DNA from: Betaproteobacteria bacterium UBA6910
GTDB taxonomy: Bacteria > Pseudomonadota > Gammaproteobacteria > Burkholderiales > UBA6910
Assembly (NCBI GenBank): GCA_002451065.1
Contig: DKBC01000128.1
Span: 751 to 17,320 of the forward strand
Direction: 5' to 3'
Length of the DNA stretch: 16,570 nt
Shown: one piece after another, positions 7,134 to 13,442 of the stretch
Position numbering within the stretch: position 1 is the stretch's first letter
How the letters are laid out: every line of letters begins with the position of its first letter
The notes under the pieces: generated by a model
Databases searched by the model: none
What the model was told of the DNA's origin: nothing
What the model saw: the letters and a program-made list of their open reading frames with translations, nothing else
Translations under genes and position numbers: made by a program

Positions 7134-7952
7134 ATGGCGCAGATGGCGGACATACCCAGCACCGCGGCGGCCGGCGCCCGAGGAGGGCCCGCCATTAGCG
7201 TGAACCGCCTGAAGATGGGGTATGGCAAGCGCGTGCTTCTGGACAACGCCTCCTTCGACGTGCATCGGGGCGAGATCCTGGTGATCCTGGGCGGATCGGG
7301 CTGCGGGAAATCGAGCCTGATGAAGAACATCATCGGCCTCTACCAGCCCATGGCCGGCGACATCCTCATCGATGGCGAGAGCATCGTGCGCGCGGGTCCG
7401 GAGAAGAAGGCACAGCTGCAGCGCAGGATGGGCGTGATGTACCAGAGCGGAGCCCTGTTCGGGTCCCTCAACGTACTGCAGAACGTGCGATTTCCGCTGG
7501 ACGAGTTCACCGACATGGGCCTGGCGGAGAAGAATCTCACGGCGCGCATGCTGCTCCAACTGGTGGAAATGGGACACGCGGAGGCGCTCATGCCCGGGGA
7601 GCTCTCCGGGGGGATGCAAAAGCGGGCGGGCATTGCCCGGGCGATGGCTTTGGGCGCCGACATGCTGATGCTGGACGAGCCCTCGGCGGGTCTGGACCCC
7701 ATCACGGCGGCCAACCTGGACCGCACCATCCGCTCTCTGCGGGACAACCTGGGCTTCACCTTCGTGGTGGTGACCCACGAGCTGCAAAGCATATTCAACA
7801 TCGCCGACCGCGGCGTGATGCTGGATCCGGTGTCCCACAGCATCATCGCCGAGGGCAAGCCCTCGGACCTGCGGGATCACAGCGAGGACCCGCGGGTGCG
7901 CCAGTTCTTCAACCGCCTGCCCGACGAGGCTCGGCAAGCAACGGGAAGCTGA
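7134..7952 (+). CDS. mlaF: ABC transporter ATPase of the MlaF type
   Basis: A 272-residue ATPase that powers the lipid transporter from the cytoplasmic face. All nucleotide-binding motifs are present: Walker A GGSGCGKS (53-60), Q-loop Gln104 in MYQSGALFGSL, signature LSGGM (157-161), Walker B DMLMLDE (176-182) with the D-loop SAGLDP, and switch His215 in VVVTHE. The GGMQKRAGIARA wording after the signature and the QSGALFGSLNV segment are characteristic of MlaF. The N-terminal 20 residues are Ala/Gly-rich and not conserved-looking; an alternative ATG at 7143 would shorten it by three residues. It starts 12 nt after the permease gene and ends 2 nt before the MCE gene, consistent with one polycistronic message. 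Confidence 0.93.
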   Translation: MAQMADIPSTAAAGARGGPAISVNRLKMGYGKRVLLDNASFDVHRGEILVILGGSGCGKSSLMKNIIGLYQPMAGDILIDGESIVRAGPEKKAQLQRRMGVMYQSGALFGSLNVLQNVRFPLDEFTDMGLAEKNLTARMLLQLVEMGHAEALMPGELSGGMQKRAGIARAMALGADMLMLDEPSAGLDPITAANLDRTIRSLRDNLGFTFVVVTHELQSIFNIADRGVMLDPVSHSIIAEGKPSDLRDHSEDPRVRQFFNRLPDEARQATGS

Positions 7953-7954
7953 CC

Positions 7955-9016
7955 ATGGAAGAGAAGCAGCGGCATTATCGGCTTGGCCTGTTCGTAATCG
8001 TCACTCTGGCGATCTTGTTCGGGATTCTGTTCATCCTGGGCGGGCAATCCCTATTCCAGCCCACGATAAAGTTCGAAACCTATTTTGATAAGTCCGTGGC
8101 GGGGCTGGAAATCGGATCGCCGGTCAAGTTCCGGGGCGTCCCCCTGGGAACGGTGGTGGAGATCGAAACGTCCGGAGCGCTTTACGAGCGCGACGTGCCG
8201 GCGGAGAGCCGCAAGGGCTACATCGTGGTCCGGAGCGAATTGACCGGCTCAAAGGAGCGGGTCGAGGATTGGCGAAAAAACGTGGACCTGGGCGTGGCGA
8301 AGGGCCTGCGGGTGCAGACCCAGCTCGCAGGGATCACCGGCCAGCAGTACCTGGCGCTCGACTACCTGGACCCCAAGGCCCACGCGCCCCTGGAGTTCGG
8401 CTGGAAGCCGGACTACCTGTACATTCCCTCGGCGCCCAGCCTCACCGGAGAGATCATCGCCGGCATGCAAAGATTCGTGGCCAGCCTCAACGAGGCGGAA
8501 GTGGACAAGCTGGGCCAGAACCTGAACAAGTTGCTGGTCAATGTGGACACCAAGCTGGACCAGCTGGACGTGGCCCAGTTGTCCGCGGAGGCCAACGGAC
8601 TGCTCAAGGACGCCCGCGCCACGGTGCAGCGAATTGATGGTGTGATCGCCAGAGCCCCCATGGACCAGGCCGTCGCGAACTTCTCCAGTGCCGCCGGACG
8701 GCTCGACAAACTTCTGGCCGATCCTGCCCTGACCCAGACCGTGGACAATGCGGCGGCCTTCACGGCGCGGCTGCAGGAAGCCTCGGCGGAGGGCGGCGAG
8801 ATTGACCGCATCCTCAAGGACCTGGACGAAGCCATCGAACGCACCAATGCCATTCTCGCCGACAACCAGTACGACGTGCGGGGGATCGTGCAGGATCTGC
8901 GGGCTACCGCGGACAACCTCCGCTCGCTGTCGGAGACCGCCAAGCGTTACCCGGCCGGCGTCCTCATCGGCGGGCCGCCGGAGAAGATCGACCGCCGGAA
9001 GAAGGAGTCGAAATGA
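7955..9016 (+). CDS. mlaD: MCE-domain substrate-binding protein (MlaD-like)
   Basis: A 353-residue periplasmic protein anchored in the inner membrane by one N-terminal helix (about residues 11-29). The MCE domain follows (about 38-138): FETYFDKSVAGLEIGSPVKF, RGVPLGTVVEI and, at its end, GLRVQTQLAGITGQQYLALD. MCE domains form hexameric rings that carry lipid between the membranes. The long C-terminal part (about 170-353) is predicted helical, with heptad-like leucines (LGQNLNKLLVNVD, KLDQLDVAQL), so it may form a coiled-coil tube or needle as in longer MCE proteins. E. coli MlaD is only about 180 residues, so this protein is closer in size to PqiB/Yeb-type or mycobacterial MCE proteins, although it has a single MCE domain. 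Its stop overlaps the next gene by 4 nt (ATGA). Confidence 0.92.
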   Translation: MEEKQRHYRLGLFVIVTLAILFGILFILGGQSLFQPTIKFETYFDKSVAGLEIGSPVKFRGVPLGTVVEIETSGALYERDVPAESRKGYIVVRSELTGSKERVEDWRKNVDLGVAKGLRVQTQLAGITGQQYLALDYLDPKAHAPLEFGWKPDYLYIPSAPSLTGEIIAGMQRFVASLNEAEVDKLGQNLNKLLVNVDTKLDQLDVAQLSAEANGLLKDARATVQRIDGVIARAPMDQAVANFSSAAGRLDKLLADPALTQTVDNAAAFTARLQEASAEGGEIDRILKDLDEAIERTNAILADNQYDVRGIVQDLRATADNLRSLSETAKRYPAGVLIGGPPEKIDRRKKESK

Positions 9017-9621
9017 CAGTTCTGCGCCTAGTTCTGGCGGCATCGGCCGCCCTGGTCCTCGCGGGGTGCGGCATCGGCAAGCCGATTCCGGAAGCCAGCA
9101 CCTATGTGGTGGAGCCACCGCCCCCGACCGCTGCCGCGACGCGCCGCCCGGAATACCTGCGGGTGGGCAGCGTGCGCGTGGCGCCGCCCTACGCGGGACG
9201 GGCCCTGGTCTACCGCCTGGACGAAGTGCAGTACACGGCGGACTTCTACAACGCGTTCATCGCTGAGCCCGGACCCCTTCTCGGGAGCAAGATGGCCGCC
9301 TGGCTGGACCAGGCGGGGCCGTTCCAGGCCGTTTCCCAGCCGGGCACTCCGCTGCCGGCGTCCTACGCCCTGGAAGCGGTGGTCACCGAGCTCTACGGCG
9401 ATTTCCGCCCCGATCGCCCGCCGGCGGCTGTGATGACCGTTCAGTTCGCGGTCATGGACCTGCGGGGTGTCAGCGCGAAGCCGGTGCTGGAGCGCTCCAT
9501 CGGCCGCCGCGTCCCCCTCAGCGACGATTCCCCCAGCGCCCTGGTGCGGGGATACGGCCAGGCCCTGGGCGAAATTCTGGTAGAGTTGGCGCCCCTGCTC
9601 GCCAAGGCAGGCGCCCAATGA
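9013..9621 (+). CDS. ABC-type transport auxiliary lipoprotein (PqiC/DUF330-like)
   Basis: A 202-residue lipoprotein. The signal peptide ends in the lipobox LAGC with the acylated Cys at residue 19. The Gly after the Cys, rather than Asp, is compatible with outer-membrane sorting. The mature part resembles the ABC-transporter auxiliary family that includes PqiC: YLRVGSVRVAPPYAGRALVYR, then VQYTADFYNAFIAEPGPLLG, a YALEAVVTELYGDF strand and a final helix GQALGEILVELAPLL. Such lipoproteins are thought to receive lipid or dock the MCE tube at the outer membrane. It overlaps the MCE gene by 4 nt and closes the operon. No MlaA- or MlaC-like gene is present, so this lipoprotein may supply the outer-membrane end of the pathway. 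Confidence 0.85.
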   Translation: MTVLRLVLAASAALVLAGCGIGKPIPEASTYVVEPPPPTAAATRRPEYLRVGSVRVAPPYAGRALVYRLDEVQYTADFYNAFIAEPGPLLGSKMAAWLDQAGPFQAVSQPGTPLPASYALEAVVTELYGDFRPDRPPAAVMTVQFAVMDLRGVSAKPVLERSIGRRVPLSDDSPSALVRGYGQALGEILVELAPLLAKAGAQ

Positions 9622-9630
9622 AGAAACTTT

Positions 9631-9710
9631 GCCGGGGTGGCGCAATCCAACCGGGCGTGGCAAGTCCGGGGAAATCTGCGTCGCCGGTCTCGGGACGGGC
9701 GCTCCCCGGC
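9631..9710. promoter_or_regulatory. Structured interval after the lipid-transport operon
   Basis: GCCGGGG (9631-9637) can pair with CCCCGGC (9704-9710), enclosing about 65 nt. CGCCGG (9682-9687) can instead pair with CCGGCG (9706-9711), so two mutually exclusive folds are possible. The interval sits between the lipoprotein stop and the SYLF gene. It could be the operon terminator or a structured 5' leader for the SYLF gene. It matches no riboswitch class I know. Confidence 0.3.
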
Positions 9711-9764
9711 GATAAAGCGTTTGTTTAACCTCTGTCGTCTCGTTCTAAGGAAAGGATCACCATC

Positions 9765-10328
9765 ATGAAGTTGCGTGAGTTGCTGTTGTCCGTCCTGCTT
9801 TTCTCCTTCGCCAGCGGCGGTGCCCTCGCGGCGGACGCCGACAAGGCCAAGAAGCAGGCCGAGATCAAGAAGGCCGCCCAGGCCTCCCTGGAGCGTTTCT
9901 ACAAGGTCAAGCCCGAGCTGAAGGCCCAGGCGGCCAAGGCGCCGGGGTACGGGATCTTCACCACCTACGGCATCTCGTTCCTGGTGGGGGGCGCCGGCGG
10001 CAGCGGCCTCGCCCACGACAACAAGACCGATAAGGACATCTACATGAACATGGCCCAGGCCAGCGCCGGGCTGCAGGCCGGTGTCGGGCAGGGCGAGACC
10101 CTGATCATCTTCAAGTCCAAGGAAGGCTTGGCGAAGTTCATCGACAAGGGCTGGGAATACAGCGGAGGCGTGAGCGCCGAGGCCGGGGCAGCAGACAAGT
10201 CGGTGGGCGGTGGCAAGGGCGCCGCCAGCATCCCCGAGGCCGACTACTACACGCTGACCAAGAACGGCCTCCAGGTCGGCGGCGCGGCCCAGGGCACCAA
10301 GTTCTGGAAGGACGGCGACCTCAACTGA
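9765..10328 (+). CDS. Exported SYLF-domain (Ysc84-like) lipid-binding protein
   Basis: A 187-residue protein with a signal peptide (about residues 1-23, cleavage near ALA) and one SYLF domain. The domain shows APGYGIFTTYGISFLVGG, a glycine-rich GGSGLAHDN, then AGLQAGVGQGETLIIFKSKE and the helix LAKFIDKGWEYSGGVSAEAG. SYLF domains bind phosphoinositides in eukaryotes; bacterial secreted members are poorly understood and probably act in the periplasm or at the outer membrane. A good Shine-Dalgarno (AAGGAAAGGA) lies before the ATG, and a GC-rich hairpin follows the stop at 10344-10371, suggesting its own transcript. Lying immediately after a lipid transport operon fits a membrane-lipid role, but this is inference. 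Confidence 0.88.
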   Translation: MKLRELLLSVLLFSFASGGALAADADKAKKQAEIKKAAQASLERFYKVKPELKAQAAKAPGYGIFTTYGISFLVGGAGGSGLAHDNKTDKDIYMNMAQASAGLQAGVGQGETLIIFKSKEGLAKFIDKGWEYSGGVSAEAGAADKSVGGGKGAASIPEADYYTLTKNGLQVGGAAQGTKFWKDGDLN

Positions 10329-10343
10329 GGAGGGCGCAGCAGC

Positions 10344-10371
10344 AACCCCCGGGGCAGTCAACCCCGGGGTT
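10344..10371 (+). terminator. Stem-loop after the SYLF gene, probable terminator
   Basis: AACCCC (10344-10349) plus GGGG (10351-10354) pair with CCCC (10362-10365) plus GGGGTT (10366-10371). One C is bulged at 10350 and the loop is CAGTCAA. The 10-bp GC-rich stem starts 16 bp after the SYLF stop. No strong T-run follows, so intrinsic termination may be weak. Confidence 0.55.
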
Positions 10372-10401
10372 CGTACTCGGAATCACAAATGGAGAATTTC
10401 A

Positions 10402-10824
10402 ATGAGATTCAGGCTTGAGTTGCGGAAAGCCGCGGTCGTGGCCGCGGCCGCATTGGTTTCGCCGGGAGCGCTGGCGGCGGGATTCGACGGCAAGAGCAAC
10501 TTGGTGTGCGCGGCGACGGACGTGGTGGCGTGCGCGGAGCGCCTGGGCTGCATGGAGGATCGGGCGAGCACCTTCGAGTTGCCGGATTTCATGTACGTGG
10601 ACTTCAAGGGCAAGGTCGTGCACGCCCGCTCGGCCGACGCGAAGAGCAAGGTGGAGTCGGCGTTCCGCAGCCTGGACACCAGCGAGCGCTCCCTGGTCAT
10701 CCAGGGCATCGAGAAACACCAGGGGTGGACGTTGTCCGTGGACCGGGGTTCGGGCCGGATGACCACGTCGGTTTCCGGCGGCCCGGTAAGCTACATGATC
10801 TTTGGGGTGTGCACGGCGATCTGA
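10402..10824 (+). CDS. Exported protein of unknown function with four cysteines
   Basis: A 140-residue protein that I do not recognise. The N terminus is a clear Sec signal peptide (Arg-rich start, then an Ala/Val core, cleavage near ALA at about residue 25). The mature part has Cys36, Cys44, Cys50 and Cys137, which could form two periplasmic disulfides, and a conserved-looking FMYVDFKGKVVHA strand followed by a helix and a GWTLSVDRGSGRMT beta hairpin. A GGAG Shine-Dalgarno lies before ATG 10402. It sits between the SYLF and SHOCT genes on the same strand and ends 13 nt before the latter, so the two are probably co-transcribed. It is likely a small soluble periplasmic protein; function unknown. 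Confidence 0.8.
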   Translation: MRFRLELRKAAVVAAAALVSPGALAAGFDGKSNLVCAATDVVACAERLGCMEDRASTFELPDFMYVDFKGKVVHARSADAKSKVESAFRSLDTSERSLVIQGIEKHQGWTLSVDRGSGRMTTSVSGGPVSYMIFGVCTAI

Positions 10825-10837
10825 GGAGACAGGAGCA

Positions 10838-11179
10838 ATGATTCATTCATCGAAGGCGTTTCGGGGCGCGCTGATGGGCGCGCTGAGTGTGGCGGGTGTT
10901 GCATGGCAGGGGCCGGCGCTGGCGAGCGACGCTGGCGCCTTTATCGGCGGCATGGTTACGTCGAACATTCTGAGAAACATGGAGCGGCGTACCCAGGCGG
11001 AGGAGGCCCAGGCCTACTACGCCTCGCGGCCGGCGCCCCAGCCGGCGCCGCGGCAGACGGCGCCGGCGAAGCTCACGCCGGAACAGAAGCTGCAGCAATT
11101 GGACAAGCTGGCGGCGGGGGGCTACATCACCCCGGAGGAGTACAAGTCCCGGAAGCAGGCGATTCTCGACGGCATGTAA
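10838..11179 (+). CDS. Exported protein with C-terminal SHOCT domain
   Basis: A 113-residue protein. The signal peptide runs to about residue 29 (ALA before SDAG). A short glycine-containing stretch (GAFIGGMV, 33-40) is followed by a helix rich in charged residues and a Pro/Ala linker (65-78). The C terminus (about 80-112) is a SHOCT domain: LTPEQKLQQLDKLAAGGYIT then PEEYKSRKQAIL. SHOCT is a short two-helix module, often at the end of bacterial envelope proteins and thought to mediate oligomerisation. The start at 10838 is chosen over an in-frame ATG at 10802 because AGGAG lies 3 nt upstream and the signal peptide starts there. It follows the Cys-containing gene by 13 nt. Confidence 0.82.
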   Translation: MIHSSKAFRGALMGALSVAGVAWQGPALASDAGAFIGGMVTSNILRNMERRTQAEEAQAYYASRPAPQPAPRQTAPAKLTPEQKLQQLDKLAAGGYITPEEYKSRKQAILDGM

Positions 11180-11292
11180 TGCCGGGTGTGGCGGCGCGCT
11201 GCAGACGCCCAGTTCCAAGGAGGCACAGCACGTAGCATTCTTGCGGACGTATTTTTTCAGCAATAACCCGTGATTAGTGGAGAGGAATCAAA

Positions 11293-11658
11293 ATGCGTAA
11301 ATTGATCGCTGTGGCCGCATTCATGCTGGCGGGGCCGGCAATGGCCGCGGACAAGGAGGAATTTCATGTAAAAAACGCGTCGGGCTTGGTGGAACTCTGC
11401 AGCGTTCCCGCCGATCATCCGCATCACGTCAATGCCAGGGAATTTTGCCACGGATACCTGGTCGGGGCTTATCAGTACTATGACGCGACGGAACCGGCTT
11501 CTGACCGCTTCGTTTGCGCGCCTGACCCCAGGCCCTCGCTCGGCGACGTGATGGACGGCTATGTCGCCTGGGCCAAGACCCATCCGCAGCACATGAGCGA
11601 GCGGGCGGCGGACGCGCTGTTCCGGTACCTGGCGGAAGCTTATCCGTGCAAGAAGTAG
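11293..11658 (+). CDS. Rap1a/Tai-family immunity-like protein
   Basis: A 121-residue exported protein. The signal peptide ends at AMA (residue 18). The mature part shows the Rap1a/Tai layout: a first Cys36 in GLVELCSVP, Cys52 in FCHGYLVGAYQYY, Cys75 in RFVCAPDP, then GDVMDGYVAWAKTHP and a closing helix with AADALFRYLAEAYPC (Cys119). Characterised members (Tai, Rap) are periplasmic immunity proteins that inhibit type VI amidase effectors by binding as dimers. No effector or type VI gene is present in this window, so it is an orphan and may have another role. It has a GAGAGGA Shine-Dalgarno 113 bp downstream of the SHOCT gene and precedes the glycine-zipper lipoprotein gene by 34 bp. Confidence 0.8.
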   Translation: MRKLIAVAAFMLAGPAMAADKEEFHVKNASGLVELCSVPADHPHHVNAREFCHGYLVGAYQYYDATEPASDRFVCAPDPRPSLGDVMDGYVAWAKTHPQHMSERAADALFRYLAEAYPCKK

Positions 11659-11692
11659 CCCTGAACGTTAACGTAAGAACGGGAGAGTACTT

Positions 11693-11962
11693 ATGAATCG
11701 CAATTTCATCGTTTCCTGCTCCCTGGTCAGCGTCATGGCGCTGGCCGGGTGTGCCAGCATGAGCGACACGGAGCGGCGTGTGACGACGGGCGCCGCCATC
11801 GGCGGGGCCGCCGCCGGCATTATCTCCGGCAAGTGGGGATGGGCCGCGGCGGGAGCCGCCACCGGCGCCGCGGGCGGCTACCTTTACGACCAGAGCAAGA
11901 AGAACGAGCAGCGGGCCTACGAGCAGGGCGTGAGGGACGCCCAGACGAAGAAGCCGAAATAA
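11693..11962 (+). CDS. Small glycine-zipper lipoprotein
   Basis: An 89-residue lipoprotein. The signal peptide ends with the lipobox LAGC (acylated Cys20). The mature part begins SMSDTERRV and continues into a glycine-zipper helix pair (about residues 33-63, GAAIGGAAAGIISG then AAAGAATGAAGGYLYD). A charged tail (DQSKKNEQRAYEQG) ends in KKPK. Proteins of this type (YMGG-like/OmpA-like glycine zipper) insert helical hairpins in the outer membrane or its inner face and are often envelope-stress induced. GGGAGAG precedes ATG 11693. It is the last of five small exported-protein genes in a row on this strand. The precise function is unknown. Confidence 0.85.
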   Translation: MNRNFIVSCSLVSVMALAGCASMSDTERRVTTGAAIGGAAAGIISGKWGWAAAGAATGAAGGYLYDQSKKNEQRAYEQGVRDAQTKKPK

Positions 11963-12206
11963 ATGGGTCATCCTTGACGGCCTGGCGGGGTGCGCCAGCG
12001 GGAAGATTGGCCGCCTGCGGCCGTCCAGCCGTCGTCAGGGGGCATTCCTTTCGTGCCCAATCATAGCGGCGAGACGAAAACAGGAATCGTATGATGAATC
12101 GGCTTCCGGCTTCGATGATCCGGAAATGCCCGCGGTGGCGTACGGCGTGTCCGCGAATGGGGGAACTTCGGCGGTTCCCGGCAGATATCCGGGTCTGACG
12201 GCGGAG
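11963..12206. other. Intergenic region between convergent genes
   Basis: No gene is seen. Two hairpins could end the converging transcripts: GGCCGC-CT-GCGGCC at 12009-12022, and GGGAAC (12161-12166) with GTTCCC (12174-12179) around a 7-nt loop. The second lies 28 bp beyond the truC stop. Neither has a strong T-run. Confidence 0.4.
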
Positions 12207-12944
12207 CTAGATCCAGTCCTGGGAAACTGCGTCGATCCATCCCAGGCGGTGAATGATCGAGGCAAATTCTTTGCCCACGGGCGCCGTCAAATTCAGGGGT
12301 GCCTCGGTTACGGGATGGGGGACGCGCAGATTCACACAGGCCAGCAGCAGCCGGTGACATCCGAAAAGACTCTGGAACAGGCGATTATGCCGCCCCTTGC
12401 CGTAGGTGGAGTCGCCGATGATGGGATGCGCGATGTGCTTCATGTGCCGCCGCAACTGGTGGCGGCGTCCGGTGAGGGGTTCCAGCAAAACCAGCGCGTA
12501 GCGGCTGGTGGGAAACCCGTCCACGGAATGAGCCAGCTCGGTGGTGGCGAGACGCCGGTACCGGGTCGTCGCTTTCTGGACACTATTCTGCGTCACGCCA
12601 CCCCGCCCCTCGTACTCGTCGAGGCGGCGGGGAAGGGGATGCGCAATCTCCCCCTGATCCGGCGGCCACCCCCGCACCACGGCCAGGTAGGTTTTCTCGA
12701 CTTCTTGCGTCTCGAACAGACGGCTCGTGGCCCGCGCGGTATCCCGGTCCAGGGCAAACAGCAGCACCCCGGAAGCGCCCCGGTCGAGGCGGTGGACCGG
12801 GTGAACCTCGCGCCCGATCTGATCCCTCAGCAGCTGAACCGCAAATCGCCGCTCATGACGATCCACATCCGTGCGGTGGACCAGCAGGCCCGGCGCCTTG
12901 TCGATGGCGATCAGGTAATCGTCCTGGAAAAGTATCGACGGCAT
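12207..12944 (-). CDS. truC: tRNA pseudouridine(65) synthase TruC
   Basis: A 245-residue RluA-superfamily pseudouridine synthase; E. coli TruC is about 260 residues. TruC isomerises uridine 65 in the acceptor-side T arm of certain tRNAs. The N-terminal half has the family opening ILFQDDYLIAIDKAPGLLVH, and the catalytic Asp54 in VHRLDRGASGVLLFA. The C-terminal half has RYALVLLEPLTGRRHQLRRH, HPIIGDSTYGKGRHN and the HPVTEAPLNLTAP end, all TruC-like. The start ATG (12944) directly precedes the core fold; no strong Shine-Dalgarno is visible. The gene converges on the small-exported-protein cluster. A truncated paralogous copy lies at 1312-1658 in the same orientation, with an 86-bp nearly identical block (12534-12619). 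Other RluA-family roles are possible but less likely. Confidence 0.88.
   Translation of the reverse strand: MPSILFQDDYLIAIDKAPGLLVHRTDVDRHERRFAVQLLRDQIGREVHPVHRLDRGASGVLLFALDRDTARATSRLFETQEVEKTYLAVVRGWPPDQGEIAHPLPRRLDEYEGRGGVTQNSVQKATTRYRRLATTELAHSVDGFPTSRYALVLLEPLTGRRHQLRRHMKHIAHPIIGDSTYGKGRHNRLFQSLFGCHRLLLACVNLRVPHPVTEAPLNLTAPVGKEFASIIHRLGWIDAVSQDWI
12534..12619. repeat. 86-bp near-identical direct repeat, right copy (left copy 1573-1658)
   Basis: The block 12534-12619 inside truC matches 1573-1658 with 3 mismatches by direct comparison. Outside it, the two truC copies fall to roughly three-quarters identity by eye. Both copies are in the same orientation, so they form a direct repeat about 10.9 kb apart. 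Confidence 0.85.
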
Positions 12945-13442
12945 GGCGCGGAACTCAGCAGGTGCGGCGAAGGGGACATGCTACTCGATCGCCCCGGTAT
13001 TCCCGGAGACCCCAATCCCTGCGAGGATAGAGTCAGGAGCCAATCAACGAACTATTCGCCGGAGTTCGTGGGGCACCGCAGGGCGGGCTTGCCCGCCAGC
13101 ACATCGGAACGGGAAAAAGGTTGGAATCACAACTCGGACATTGCTAACCACTCTCTGGGAGATAAGTCGGCGGAAGGTCACAAGCCGCAAGGCAACAAGT
13201 TCCAATGGCAACGCCAGCCGCGATTTGCCCATGGTACAAATGACCGCGAGCAGCCCTTGAAACAGGGGCCACTTGGGAGAACGCTCCAGCTGATATCGCC
13301 AAGACCCGCACCGCGACATTTAGGGCCTCGCCGCCGCGAAAAGTCATCGATTTCCACGTATGCGTGTTTTCTGCAAGGAGACGCGGGTTCTGAAATGACG
13401 CGTCGCCTGATAACTTGGAGGCCCGTGCCGGACGGCGGAGGC
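12945..13442. other. 498-bp gap between truC and pafA, with one REP-like hairpin
   Basis: I see no supportable gene. The perfect inverted repeat GGCGGGC-TT-GCCCGCC at 13082-13097 is the core of the REP-type palindromes common in pseudomonads and relatives; only one copy is present. A 67-codon open frame on the minus strand (13144-13347) looks like chance. The interval should contain the truC promoter and the 3' end of the pafA transcript. Confidence 0.45.

Noticed and set aside
6864..7937. A 357-codon minus-strand open frame opposite the MlaF ATPase gene
   Set aside because: The plus strand carries every ABC ATPase motif; the antisense frame has none and is a codon-bias shadow.
13144..13347. 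A 67-codon minus-strand frame between truC and pafA
   Set aside because: No convincing Shine-Dalgarno, no recognised domain, and a second overlapping frame is equally open, so it is not supported.
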